NCBI GenBank assembly: GCA_902779535.1
Contig: CACZBX010000001.1
Span: forward strand, 62,001-126,000
From: an uncultured Bacteroidales bacterium
GTDB lineage: Bacteria > Bacteroidota > Bacteroidia > Bacteroidales > Bacteroidaceae
DNA: 64,000 nucleotides
Reading direction: 5' to 3'
The notes beneath the pieces were generated by a model, which saw only the letters and a list, made by a program, of their open reading frames with translations, made no database searches and was not told the DNA's origin. The translations under genes were made by a program, and so were the position numbers. Below, piece by piece: positions 52,411 to 61,646 of the stretch (its first letter is position 1; every line of letters starts with the position of its first letter).

Positions 52411-53421
52411 TTATATCCACCCTTCTTGTTTATACCATGCTACCGTTTCCTTGACGCCTTTCTCCAGAGGAAAGTCAGGAATATATCCCAAATCATGAAC
52501 AGCAGGGCTGATGTCACATTGCCAGTTGCGTTGCCTCATTATTTTATATTTATCGCCGTTCAGTGTGCTTGATTTTCCGAAGAGTCTGGCAAAGGATTCT
52601 GCACATACGGAAATGATTTTCAATAGCCACAACGGACTCTTGAAATGAAACACCCATGGATTTCCTAATTCTTTTTGAATATAGTCAGAGAAAGCACGAC
52701 TAGTGTATACATGTCCATCGGTTATAAAATAACATTTTTGTAGCACATCCTTTTCAAGTGCTGCAAAGACAGCTTTTACCAAATCTTTTACGTATACAAA
52801 AGTAATCAGTTGCTTTTTGTATCCTGCGGAAAAATCAACATGGTTGCGGATTGATTTAACCATTAAAAAATAATCTTTCTCACGGGGACCATAAATGCCT
52901 GTTGGACGGAATATGATGTAAGGAAATCGATGAAGAGACATCAGATATTGTTCAGAATGATACTTACTTACACCATATGCTGTGTTCGGCTTTGGCTGGT
53001 CTGAATCTTGAATAGGTGTGTAATCATCTTCATGGATTGGGCCGAAAATACTCAAGGAACTGATATAAATGAATTTATCTGGTTCCATATCCAATTCTCG
53101 AAGGGTGTCAACAAAATACTTTGTGCCGAAGAAATTGGTTTGTTCGAATTCTTCTTTGTGTCGACATTTTGTTACTCCAGCACAATGGATAATATAGTCC
53201 CACTTTCCGTGCTCTCTTTTAAAAGATTCCAATTGAGTAAAAAGTATTTCTGGATGGTGATAATCAAGTTCGATAAAAGAAATACGTTCATCTTTAAGGT
53301 AACGTTTGCTACTGGAGGTACGCATACCAGCCCACACCGACATTTGCAGGTCTAAGCCTTTTTCTACCAAAAAGCTTCCTACAAAACCGCTAGCACCCGT
53401 TACTAAGATCTTCTTACCCAT
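52411..53421 (-). CDS. NAD-dependent epimerase/dehydratase (extended SDR)
   Basis: A 336-residue extended short-chain dehydrogenase. The Rossmann glycine motif is TGASGFVG at 8-15, the catalytic pair is Tyr and Lys in YGVSKYHSE, and IFRPTGIYGPREKDYF marks the substrate lobe. The sequence resembles NAD-dependent sugar- or sterol-dehydrogenase-like SDRs, and the substrate is unknown. The 1-base gap to the PAP2 gene suggests they act in one envelope-lipid pathway. Its promoter is at 53444-53451, divergent from rnr. Confidence 0.85.
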   Translation of the reverse strand: MGKKILVTGASGFVGSFLVEKGLDLQMSVWAGMRTSSSKRYLKDERISFIELDYHHPEILFTQLESFKREHGKWDYIIHCAGVTKCRHKEEFEQTNFFGTKYFVDTLRELDMEPDKFIYISSLSIFGPIHEDDYTPIQDSDQPKPNTAYGVSKYHSEQYLMSLHRFPYIIFRPTGIYGPREKDYFLMVKSIRNHVDFSAGYKKQLITFVYVKDLVKAVFAALEKDVLQKCYFITDGHVYTSRAFSDYIQKELGNPWVFHFKSPLWLLKIISVCAESFARLFGKSSTLNGDKYKIMRQRNWQCDISPAVHDLGYIPDFPLEKGVKETVAWYKQEGWI

Positions 53422-53443
53422 TTGTTATCGTTTTAAGCAGGAA

Positions 53444-53451
53444 CAAAGATA
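53444..53451 (-). promoter_or_regulatory. -7 element of the SDR-PAP2 pair
   Basis: Minus-strand TATCTTTG matches TAnnTTTG 23 bases before the start at 53421. Confidence 0.55.
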
Positions 53452-53577
53452 ATGGAAAATAGAAAAGTAACAAAGTTTAAATCCTTTTTCCTTTTGTTTC
53501 GTAAAAAATCATATGCAAACAATCACTTTTCCAATTATTTTGCTTACTTTGTACATTATTTCTAAAATACTTAATCT

Positions 53578-55734
53578 ATGAGTAAGAATAAAGAAAAAAA
53601 AGCTGGCAAGCGAATGAAGAAAACAGAGTTGGTGAACATGATCAACAACTTTTTTGTCTCCCAACCAGTTGATGAGTCATTCAGTCTCAAAAAGATATGT
53701 ACGATTCTTCGTCTTACAACTCATCCGTTAAAACGTTTATGTTTTGACATCCTCGAAGAACTAACGTATGAGGGATTTCTCAAGAAGGTGTCTAGCAACG
53801 AATATTTGCTAAATAACCGTGGTCAGGTACTAAAAGGAACATTCCAGCGTAAGAATAATGGAAAAAATATATTTCTCCCTGAAGATGGTAGTGATCCTAT
53901 CATGATAGCAGAACGTAATTCTGCTCATGCTATGAATGGTGACACTGTACGCATTAGTTTCTTTGCACGCCGCAAAAACCGTACTCCGGAGGGAGAGGTG
54001 ATTGAGATTATTGAACGTGCAAAAGATACTTTCGTCGGTACATTGAAGGTGGACAAGTACTATGCCTTCTTGTTGACTGAGGATCGTACTTTGGCTAATG
54101 ACATTTTCATACCGATTGATAAGTTGAAAGGTGGTAAAACGGGCGATAAGGCGGTGGTAAAAATTATTGAATGGCCGGAAAATGCCAAGAACCCAATCGG
54201 TGTTGTTGTTGATGTTTTGGGTCAAGCTGGAGATAATAATACCGAGATGCATGCTATATTAGCAGAATTCGGATTACCATATGTTTATCCGAAGAGTGTT
54301 GAAAAGGCGGCCAATAAGATCTCAAAAGAGATCACAAAAGAAGAAATAGCCGAACGTGAAGATTTCCGTGATGTAGTTACGTTTACTATTGACCCAAAGG
54401 ATGCAAAGGACTTCGACGATGCACTTTCCATTCGGAAGTTATCGAATGGTCTTTGGGAGGTTGGTGTTCATATTGCCGATGTGACACACTACGTTAAGGA
54501 GGGTGGTATCATTGATAAAGAAGCTTTCAAACGTGCTACTTCAGTCTATCTGGTCGATAGGACTGTACCCATGTTGCCTGAGAGCCTTTGTAATATGCTA
54601 TGTTCGCTCCGTCCCGATGAGGAGAAGCTAACGTACTCTGTTATCTTTGAGATGAATGATAATGCAGAGGTGAAGAAATCGCATATCGCACATACTGTCA
54701 TTAAGAGTAATCGCCGTTTTTGTTATGAAGAAGCTCAAGCCATCATAGAAACAGGAGAGGGTGATTATAAAGAAGAAATACTTGAATTGCATAAACTGGC
54801 TCAGATCCTACGTAAGAATCGTTTCCGCAATGGAGCTATTATGTTCGACCGTGTAGAGATGCGGTTCGAGATAGATGAAAAAGGCAAGCCTATTAGTGTC
54901 TATTTCAAGGAATCAAAAGAAGCAAATCAATTGATTGAGGAATTTATGTTGCTTGCTAATCGCGCAGTTGCTGAACGCATTGGTAAAGTAGGTAAAGAAA
55001 AGAAGGCAAAAGTATTCCCTTATCGTATTCATGACCTGCCTGCTTTAGACAAGCTGGAGGATTTGAATTCATTCGTTAATCGTTTTGGGTATAAGATCAA
55101 GACTGCAGGCAATAAAACCGAGATGGCAAAGTCGCTGAATCGAATGTTGTCGGAGGTGAAAAATACGAAAGAGCAGAACCTGATTGAGACTGTTTCACTG
55201 CGCGCCATGCAAAAAGCCCGTTACTCTGTACACAATATAGGACACTATGGATTGGGATTTGATTACTACACCCATTTTACTTCACCTATCCGTCGTTATC
55301 CAGATGTAATGGTACACCGTCTCCTCACGCGTTATCTCGCAGGTGGACGAAGTGTTCCTGAAGTGAAGTACGAGGAATATTGTGAACATTGCTCAGATAT
55401 GGAACAGATTGCTGCCAATGCAGAACGTGCTTCAATTAAGTATAAAGAAGTAGAGTTTATGAGCGAACATGTTGGCGAAGAGTATGAAGGAACCATATCT
55501 GGTGTAACCGAATGGGGTATTTACGTAGAAATTAACGAAAACAAATGTGAGGGTATGGTACCTGTCCGTTGTCTGGATGATGATTACTATGATTTTGATG
55601 AGAAGAACTATTGTCTTGTTGGGCGCAGATACCATCACCAATATAATTTAGGCGATGCTGTAAAGATTCGTGTCGAGCATGCTGATCTCGAAAGAAAACA
55701 ATTAGATTTTTCACTTGTTGAACAAAATAAGTAA
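53578..55734 (+). CDS. rnr: Ribonuclease R
   Basis: Processive 3'-5' exoribonuclease able to degrade structured RNA. 718 residues: N-terminal winged-helix and cold-shock domains (about 15-225), the RNB catalytic domain (about 255-595) with acidic residues in DPKDAKDFDDALS and the downstream HYGLGFDYYTHFTSPIRRYPD signature, and a C-terminal S1 domain (about 630-715, EGTISGVTEWGIYVEI). Basic N-terminus (MSKNKEKKAGKRMKK) helps RNA binding. The upstream region is shared with the divergent SDR gene. The oxidoreductase gene starts 16 bases after its stop, so they could be cotranscribed by chance. Confidence 0.96.
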   Translation: MSKNKEKKAGKRMKKTELVNMINNFFVSQPVDESFSLKKICTILRLTTHPLKRLCFDILEELTYEGFLKKVSSNEYLLNNRGQVLKGTFQRKNNGKNIFLPEDGSDPIMIAERNSAHAMNGDTVRISFFARRKNRTPEGEVIEIIERAKDTFVGTLKVDKYYAFLLTEDRTLANDIFIPIDKLKGGKTGDKAVVKIIEWPENAKNPIGVVVDVLGQAGDNNTEMHAILAEFGLPYVYPKSVEKAANKISKEITKEEIAEREDFRDVVTFTIDPKDAKDFDDALSIRKLSNGLWEVGVHIADVTHYVKEGGIIDKEAFKRATSVYLVDRTVPMLPESLCNMLCSLRPDEEKLTYSVIFEMNDNAEVKKSHIAHTVIKSNRRFCYEEAQAIIETGEGDYKEEILELHKLAQILRKNRFRNGAIMFDRVEMRFEIDEKGKPISVYFKESKEANQLIEEFMLLANRAVAERIGKVGKEKKAKVFPYRIHDLPALDKLEDLNSFVNRFGYKIKTAGNKTEMAKSLNRMLSEVKNTKEQNLIETVSLRAMQKARYSVHNIGHYGLGFDYYTHFTSPIRRYPDVMVHRLLTRYLAGGRSVPEVKYEEYCEHCSDMEQIAANAERASIKYKEVEFMSEHVGEEYEGTISGVTEWGIYVEINENKCEGMVPVRCLDDDYYDFDEKNYCLVGRRYHHQYNLGDAVKIRVEHADLERKQLDFSLVEQNK

Positions 55735-55750
55735 TTCAAAATATAATAAA

Positions 55751-57037
55751 ATGGCTACAAATAGAAGAACATTTTTAAAAACATTGGGAGGACTTGGGTT
55801 ATTTACCATCGTCCCTCGTCGCGTATTGGGTGGAAACAATCACGTTGCCCCCAGTGACCAATTAACAAAAGGTATCATCGGTGTTGGTGGTATTGGTAAG
55901 AGTTCCTATCATTTCACCAGTGATGAAAAGTGTAGATTGGTAGCTGTTTGTGATGTAGATGAAAATCATCTGAAACAAGCAGTGGATATGGCTAAGTCAA
56001 AGTTTAATGAATCGGTTCAAACTTATCATGACTTTCGTGACTTGATTAAGGACCCGAATGTTGATGTAGTTCATATTGCGACACCTCCACATTGGCATGC
56101 CCTAATGGCTATTGAAGCTGCAAAGGCAGGCAAGGATATATGGTGTGAGAAACCGATGACTCGTACTATCGGCGAAGGAAAACGGGTAATTGAGGCTGTC
56201 AACCGATACAAACGGATTTTCCGTTTAAATACTTGGTTCCGTTTTACCGATACTTTCTATGGGCTTGGAACGACTGTTCAGCCTTTGAAAAAACTAGTAG
56301 ACAGTGGCTTGCTTGGTTGGCCTTTGAAAGTCGTCGTTTCAGGAACGACTGGTTTTACATGGAAGTTCTTTTGGGTTGGCCAAGAAAATCTGGAGCCACA
56401 ACCTGTACCAAAAGGCTTCGACTATGATATGTGGTTAGGACCGGCTCCATTCAAACCTTATCATGTTCATCGTACTCATCAAACATTCCGCGGATATTGG
56501 GACTATGATGGTGGTGGCTTAACAGATATGGGTCAGCATTATTTGGATCCTGTTCAGTATTTGCTTGGTAAGGATAAAGAACTGCCGATAAAGGTTGAGG
56601 TAGATGCTCCGCAACAACATCCAGATGCAGTGGGAATCTGGCACAAGATTACCTATACGTATGCTGATGGTTGCCAAATCATACTTGAAGGTGAAGGTTT
56701 CGAAAGTAAGGGAGATACAGCTTATATTGAAGGACCAAAAGGAAAGGTATACAAGGGTTTCCGTTGCACAATCCCAGATATCATGAACAAGTTGGCTGAG
56801 TATCCTGACCCAGAGCCTCAACGCACTGATTTTATCGAATGTATTCATACTCGTCAAAAGTTCGCTTTGAACGAAGAAAATGGTCATCGTAGTTGTACAT
56901 TGGTGAACATGGGAGCTGTTGCACTTCGATTAGGACGCCAGGTTTTGAATTTTGATCCGGTGAACCAACTATTTATCGGTGATGATGCTGCTAATGCATT
57001 GGTTGACCAACCGATGCGTGGACCTTGGAAAATATAA
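55751..57037 (+). CDS. Tat-exported Gfo/Idh/MocA-family oxidoreductase
   Basis: NAD(P)-dependent sugar oxidoreductase. I use the ATG at 55751, which gives the twin-arginine signal ATNRRTFLKTLGGLGLF; an earlier in-frame ATG at 55715 lies inside rnr. 428 residues: Rossmann domain from KGIIGVGGIGKSS, the CEKPMTR motif (Lys is catalytic in the family), and the C-terminal sheet with GGGLTDMGQHYLD. Tat export lets it fold with tightly bound cofactor in the cytoplasm first, as in glucose-fructose oxidoreductase. Relatives next to DUF1080 genes oxidise sugars at C3, so it may form or reduce 3-keto sugars. The HEAT/DUF1080 gene follows after 24 bases. Confidence 0.88.
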   Translation: MATNRRTFLKTLGGLGLFTIVPRRVLGGNNHVAPSDQLTKGIIGVGGIGKSSYHFTSDEKCRLVAVCDVDENHLKQAVDMAKSKFNESVQTYHDFRDLIKDPNVDVVHIATPPHWHALMAIEAAKAGKDIWCEKPMTRTIGEGKRVIEAVNRYKRIFRLNTWFRFTDTFYGLGTTVQPLKKLVDSGLLGWPLKVVVSGTTGFTWKFFWVGQENLEPQPVPKGFDYDMWLGPAPFKPYHVHRTHQTFRGYWDYDGGGLTDMGQHYLDPVQYLLGKDKELPIKVEVDAPQQHPDAVGIWHKITYTYADGCQIILEGEGFESKGDTAYIEGPKGKVYKGFRCTIPDIMNKLAEYPDPEPQRTDFIECIHTRQKFALNEENGHRSCTLVNMGAVALRLGRQVLNFDPVNQLFIGDDAANALVDQPMRGPWKI

Positions 57038-57061
57038 TGTTGTACCCAAATTAATGAAACA

Positions 57062-60000
57062 ATGAAAAAATATTTCTCATTCATATCATTACTAATTTGC
57101 CTCTTGGCATTTAGTAATCCCATCCTGGCGCAAGTAGATAACCGTCAGCGTGCCATTTCGACCATCGTTGCTGATGGACTTGCTCAACTTCCAGCACAAA
57201 AGCCGGATGTATATAATAAGGTTATAGGAGAGTTGGCTGGAACTGGCACTGAAGGAATCCAGATGATAATCAATATGCTGACTCCAGCCGACAAAGGAAA
57301 GAATGCAACCTTCGAATATGCTATCAATGGTATTGTAAACTCTGTAACTCTGAAAGAGAACGCGGGTTTGAAAGATGCTATACGTAAAGGGTTGACAGAA
57401 GGCTTGGCAAAATGCACGGACAATGCAAACAGAGCATTCCTTCTTTCTCAGTTGCAAAAATGTGCTACAGCTGATGATGCTGCAACTTTTACAAAATATT
57501 TGTCGGATTCGTATTTGAGTGACTTTGCATCGATGGCCTTAATGTCTACTCCTGGTATTGATAACCAAATTATTGACTTGATGAAATCAGGAGTTGCTCC
57601 AAAGAATATGTTGGCAAGTATTGCAAGTTTTCGTAAACTGAATGCTCCGGAAATAGAACCCATTCTTTTGTCATGGGTTAAAGGGGCAGATGAAGAGACA
57701 CTTCCTGCTATCTATGATGCTTTGGCGAATTGTGGTGGAGTAAAGTCGCTTAATGTATTAAAAGTTGCTGCTCAGAATGCTACCTACCCTTCTAATGCGA
57801 TGGATGCTTATCTTGGATTATTGAATAATATGGCAAAGGTCGGACAGACAAAGAAAGTACTGAAAGAAGCTAAGGCACTATTGAAAAATGACAATAGTTA
57901 TATTCAAAACGCTGGTCTGCAACTATTGATGAAGAACGATAAGGCTAATATTCTGTCATATCTTTCTTCTGCATTGGCAAGTGATAATAAAGATTTCCGC
58001 AATGCTGCTCTCGACAATGCTGCTCGATTTGCAGATAAGGGTATATTCGATCTAGTAGCAAATAAGATACCATCTTTATCGGTAGATGCTCAAGCCGATG
58101 TTATCCGATGGCTAGGTAACAACCATGTTTCATCTCAGATGGATGTAATTAGTAATGCTGTTTCTTCTTCAGATGATAATATTGCAAATGCTGCTATTCG
58201 TGCTGCAGGAGTCATTGGTGGTCAGAAAGCCTTGAATGCACTGATCGGCCAGTTGGGTGGGAAACGTGCAAACCTTGCAAGTGCTGCTCTGCAATCTTTC
58301 AATGGTAAGATCAACGACGGTGTCCTCAATGCCTTAAATGGTAATGCTGAAACGCAAGTGGAAGCACTGAAGTTGGCATCAACCCGTAGGATGTACAATG
58401 CATACGATAAAGTCACTTCTTTATTGAATGCATCCAACATGCAAGTACGTAATGCTGCATATGACGCCCTTGCTGGTGTGGTAAAAGCAGAAAACTTTGA
58501 TACACTTTGTCAATTAATGGAGTCTGCCACAGGCAACCAAACTGAAAAAGTACAGACTGCTGCCATGAATGCAATCAAGAACTTACCTGCCGACCAACAA
58601 TATAATATGGTAAGCAAAGTGATGGAGAAAACGTCGAAGGCATCTCTATACTATCCGTTGTTAGGTCAAGCTGGGAATACTGATGCCATCTACAAAATTT
58701 TGTTGGCTTATAATAGTGCATATAATAAGAGCGCTGCTCTTCAGTCGCTTTTGAAAGTTGACAATCCTGAGATGATAGACATCTTATATAGTCTGGCTCA
58801 GAAAGAAAGTGGTCAGACAAAAGATGATATTTTGAACAGATTCTTCTCTTTGATTCAATCTTCAAATAAGAATAATAGTGAGAAATACAGTTTATTCAGT
58901 CGTGCATTGGCATTGAATCCTTCAACAACTGTTCAAAACAAACTCATCAATGGGTTGGCATCGACAAGAAGTCTTCCAGCTTTGATGCTTGCATCAAAAT
59001 ATCTCGATAATAATGGTACTGCTGTTCAGGCTGCAACAACAGTGAAAGAAATCCTAAGTAAGAACAACGAGTTGCTCGGTGGAAGTACGGCTAAGAATAT
59101 GTTGACGAAGGCACAGAGTATCTTCCGTGCTCAACAAAATGCGGACGCAGGTTATGCTGTTGACGAAATCACCGGTATGTTAAACAAGATTCCTGAAAAT
59201 GGTTATGAGCCAGTTGCAGTAAATGCTGTTGCTCCTGGCAAACCTTTCAAAACGGCTAAGCAGTATGAGAATTTTGAAATGTACATGGATTGGAAAACAG
59301 CCGATGATGCAACTATGAACCTTCGTTCAATGCCGGAGCTTTGTTTGAGTGGTACAAAGGGTGTACAATTCTTGCATGATAAGAGTGCTGAGAATGAGGT
59401 GAATCCTGATGAATGGAACACCTTATATGTTAAGGTGTTGAATGATCGAGTTTTCGTAGAATCAAATGGTGTGAAGATTGTTGAGAACGCCATTATTAAG
59501 AATTCCCCTGAAAGCAAACCAATCAATGTTAAGGGATTCATAGAGATTGCTACTGGTAAGAAAGGTCATGTAGATCTTCGTAATTTGTATATCCGCGAGT
59601 TACCAACAACTCCTGTTTTCACGCTTTCAGATGAGGAGAAGAAAGCCGGATTTGAAATACTATTTGATGGACGTTCATTGGAGAAATGGCAGGGCAATCT
59701 TACAGACTATGTTCCTGAGGATGGAAATATCCACGTATCTGCCAACTATGGTGGTACGGGAAACCTATATACCAAGAAGAAATATAGTGACTTCGTTTAC
59801 CGTTTTGAATTCTGCTTTGGCGTAGAAGGAGTGAACAATGGTATTGGTATTCGTACAAATATAGGTTCGGATGCTGCTTACGATGGAATGGAAATTCAAG
59901 TTCTCGACCATGACGCTCCAATTTATAAGAATCTTAGACCTTATCAGCAGCATGGTTCAGTTTATGGCATCATTGTTCCGAAGCATGTTGATTTTGGCCC

Positions 60001-60271
60001 TATCAATACATGGCACAAGGAAGAGATTCGTGCCGTTGGTGATCACATTACAGTAACTGTTGATGGCGTTGTTATTCTGGATGGTAATATCCGCGAAGCA
60101 TGCCAAGGACACAATGTGGCTCCGGATGGATCAAACAACAATCCATATACCGTTGACCATCTGAATCACCCTGGCTTGTTTAATAAGGATGGATATATTA
60201 GTTTTTGTGGCCATGGAGCTGGCGTTAAGTTCCGCAATGTTCGTATCCTTGATTTAAGCAAGAAAAAATAA
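57062..60271 (+). CDS. HEAT-repeat protein fused to DUF1080 (3-keto-disaccharide hydrolase) domain
   Basis: A 1069-residue exported protein (signal peptide about 1-24, ending NPILAQ). Residues about 30-710 form a HEAT-like helical array with many NAALDNAARFADKG-, NAAIRAAGVIGG- and NAAYDALAGVVKA-type repeats. A degenerate jelly-roll follows (about 720-860), then a complete DUF1080 domain from AGFEILFDGRSLEKWQG (about 862) to the end, with GVNNGIGIRTN and WHKEEIRAVGDHITVTVDG. The fusion suggests a scaffold or binding arm presenting a 3-keto-glycoside hydrolase. Lies between the Tat oxidoreductase (24 bases) and the propeller protein gene; likely one pathway. Confidence 0.85.
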   Translation: MKKYFSFISLLICLLAFSNPILAQVDNRQRAISTIVADGLAQLPAQKPDVYNKVIGELAGTGTEGIQMIINMLTPADKGKNATFEYAINGIVNSVTLKENAGLKDAIRKGLTEGLAKCTDNANRAFLLSQLQKCATADDAATFTKYLSDSYLSDFASMALMSTPGIDNQIIDLMKSGVAPKNMLASIASFRKLNAPEIEPILLSWVKGADEETLPAIYDALANCGGVKSLNVLKVAAQNATYPSNAMDAYLGLLNNMAKVGQTKKVLKEAKALLKNDNSYIQNAGLQLLMKNDKANILSYLSSALASDNKDFRNAALDNAARFADKGIFDLVANKIPSLSVDAQADVIRWLGNNHVSSQMDVISNAVSSSDDNIANAAIRAAGVIGGQKALNALIGQLGGKRANLASAALQSFNGKINDGVLNALNGNAETQVEALKLASTRRMYNAYDKVTSLLNASNMQVRNAAYDALAGVVKAENFDTLCQLMESATGNQTEKVQTAAMNAIKNLPADQQYNMVSKVMEKTSKASLYYPLLGQAGNTDAIYKILLAYNSAYNKSAALQSLLKVDNPEMIDILYSLAQKESGQTKDDILNRFFSLIQSSNKNNSEKYSLFSRALALNPSTTVQNKLINGLASTRSLPALMLASKYLDNNGTAVQAATTVKEILSKNNELLGGSTAKNMLTKAQSIFRAQQNADAGYAVDEITGMLNKIPENGYEPVAVNAVAPGKPFKTAKQYENFEMYMDWKTADDATMNLRSMPELCLSGTKGVQFLHDKSAENEVNPDEWNTLYVKVLNDRVFVESNGVKIVENAIIKNSPESKPINVKGFIEIATGKKGHVDLRNLYIRELPTTPVFTLSDEEKKAGFEILFDGRSLEKWQGNLTDYVPEDGNIHVSANYGGTGNLYTKKKYSDFVYRFEFCFGVEGVNNGIGIRTNIGSDAAYDGMEIQVLDHDAPIYKNLRPYQQHGSVYGIIVPKHVDFGPINTWHKEEIRAVGDHITVTVDGVVILDGNIREACQGHNVAPDGSNNNPYTVDHLNHPGLFNKDGYISFCGHGAGVKFRNVRILDLSKKK

Positions 60272-60285
60272 ATTATTAATTATGG

Positions 60286-60318
60286 GGATGTGACTACCAG
60301 TTACATCCCTCTTTTATT
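60286..60318 (+). terminator. Hairpin between the HEAT/DUF1080 and propeller genes
   Basis: GGGATGTGAC (60286-60295) pairs with GTTACATCCC (60301-60310) with one G-T pair and a 5-base loop; TCTTTTATTT follows. The propeller gene starts 18 bases after, so termination may be partial. Confidence 0.65.
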
Positions 60319-60327
60319 TATATCCAC

Positions 60328-61416
60328 ATGAAAAGAACGATTTCACTTTTAGTACTTATGCTTATCATAACTGCTACTTCCTGCAAGTTCTCAAAGACAA
60401 CAGGTCAGGTGGCAGAGAATGACTCAACTAGGATAATAAATGGTGTTACTTATAAGCTAGCTGACTTTCCGTTGTACATTGACCCTGTCTATAATGGACC
60501 TTCTGATCCTACCACCTGTTACAATAGCCAGACTGGTAAATGGTATATGTACTATACCAGTCGCCGTCTTAACGTAGATAGCCTATCTGGTATACGTCAG
60601 ATCCATGGAACTCCTATTGGCATCGCAGAATCATCCGATGGTGGAGCAACTTGGAAATATATTGGTGACTGTAACATCGATTATAAACCTGATGAGTTTC
60701 CTACTTATTGGGCGCCAGAAGTTTTAGAATACGAAGGATTATATCATATGTACCTCTCCTATGTTCCAGGTATCTTTGATAATTGGGAACATCCACGTGA
60801 TATGGTACACCTTACGAGTAAGGATGGTATCAATTGGAAGACAGAGAGTGTTTTGGATTTGGGTGTACAGAAGGTGATAGATGCTGGTATTATCCGATTG
60901 CCTGATGGCATATGGCGTATGTGGTATAAAAATGAGGCTGAGGCACACGACATTATTTGGTATGCTGACAGTAAAGATTTATATAAGTGGGAGGTAAAAG
61001 GCTCTGCAAATTTAAACGGCATCAATGGGGAAGGCCCAAATGTTATTTATTGGCATAATAAATATTATCTGATCGTTGATGAATGGAAGGGCCTTTCTGT
61101 ATGGTCGTCTGATGATGCTACACACTGGACTAAACAAGATGAGTATCTCATTGCAGGAATTCCTTTGCCTGATGATCAACAACCAGTCGAGCAAGAGAAA
61201 CGTAGACGTCCAAGATATATAGACGGGAGCAGGGGCAATCATGCTAGTATCAAGCTTGCTGGTGACCATGCCTATATGTTCTATTTTAGTCAGATTCCAA
61301 GAGACATGAATATGCATGGGCTGGCTGTCTATGTCCAAGAGCTTATTTATAACGAGAATGGCACCATTTCTTGTGATCCAACGGCCAAATGCTTCATTAA
61401 TCTGAATGCTAAATAA
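60328..61416 (+). CDS. Five-bladed beta-propeller glycosidase-like lipoprotein
   Basis: A 362-residue lipoprotein (acylated Cys19 in ITATSC). The rest is a beta-propeller of the GH32/GH43/GH117/GH130 kind: blades begin YNGPSDPTTCYNSQTGKWYMYY, TYWAPEVLEYEGLYHMYLSY, DAGIIRLPDGIWRMWYKN, EGPNVIYWHNKYYLIVDEW and GNHASIKLAGDHAYMFYF. Acidic residues at the blade fronts (Asp in PSDPT, Glu in APEV, Asp in IDAG, Glu in GEGPNV) are placed as in that clan, but I cannot tell which are catalytic or which family it is. Being last after the oxidoreductase and HEAT/DUF1080 genes, it may supply glycosides or glycoside binding for that pathway. Confidence 0.78.
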   Translation: MKRTISLLVLMLIITATSCKFSKTTGQVAENDSTRIINGVTYKLADFPLYIDPVYNGPSDPTTCYNSQTGKWYMYYTSRRLNVDSLSGIRQIHGTPIGIAESSDGGATWKYIGDCNIDYKPDEFPTYWAPEVLEYEGLYHMYLSYVPGIFDNWEHPRDMVHLTSKDGINWKTESVLDLGVQKVIDAGIIRLPDGIWRMWYKNEAEAHDIIWYADSKDLYKWEVKGSANLNGINGEGPNVIYWHNKYYLIVDEWKGLSVWSSDDATHWTKQDEYLIAGIPLPDDQQPVEQEKRRRPRYIDGSRGNHASIKLAGDHAYMFYFSQIPRDMNMHGLAVYVQELIYNENGTISCDPTAKCFINLNAK

Positions 61417-61435
61417 GCAATACATTTCTAAAAAG

Positions 61436-61468
61436 AGGAGGCCGATTATCAATTAGCCTCCTTTTTTT
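61436..61468 (+). terminator. Terminator after the propeller gene
   Basis: AGGAGGC (61436-61442) pairs with GCCTCCT (61456-61462), followed by T7 to 61468. Confidence 0.85.
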
Positions 61469-61520
61469 GTTTTAAATAGAAGAAATATGATAGCATCATT
61501 GTCAAATGGTTATGACTTTC

Positions 61521-61566
61521 CTCATTCTACAATTTTGTCGCTAACGACAAAATTGTAGAGGATGAG
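61521..61566. repeat. Long perfect hairpin upstream of the small orphan gene
   Basis: CTACAATTTTGTCG (61527-61540) and CGACAAAATTGTAG (61545-61558) form a 14-bp perfect stem with loop CTAA, extended by CTCAT/ATGAG with a small bulge. No T-tract follows, so it is not an ordinary terminator; it ends about 32 bases before the -33 element of the next gene and could be an operator or repeat. Confidence 0.7.
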
Positions 61567-61597
61567 TGACTTTTGACGAGAACAACCTCTTTTTTAT

Positions 61598-61629
61598 TTG
61601 CTTTGTTCTTGTCGGACTTCCTACTTTTG
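61598..61629 (+). promoter_or_regulatory. Promoter of the small orphan gene
   Basis: TTG at 61598-61600 and TACTTTTG at 61622-61629, 21 bases apart. It lies inside the longer open frame that starts at 61566, so the true start codon must be downstream (61647 or 61656). Confidence 0.65.
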
Positions 61630-61646
61630 TCCAACGAAAACAAAAA

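Noticed and set aside
55751-57037. GH109-type NAD-dependent alpha-N-acetylgalactosaminidase for the Tat oxidoreductase
   Set aside because: It has the Tat signal and fold in common, but the motifs around CEKPMTR and GGGLTDMGQHYLD differ from GH109 as I know it; the DUF1080 neighbour fits a 3-keto-sugar enzyme better.
61566-61646. N-terminal extension of the small orphan gene
   Set aside because: The -33 and -7 promoter elements lie inside it, so it cannot be in the transcript.
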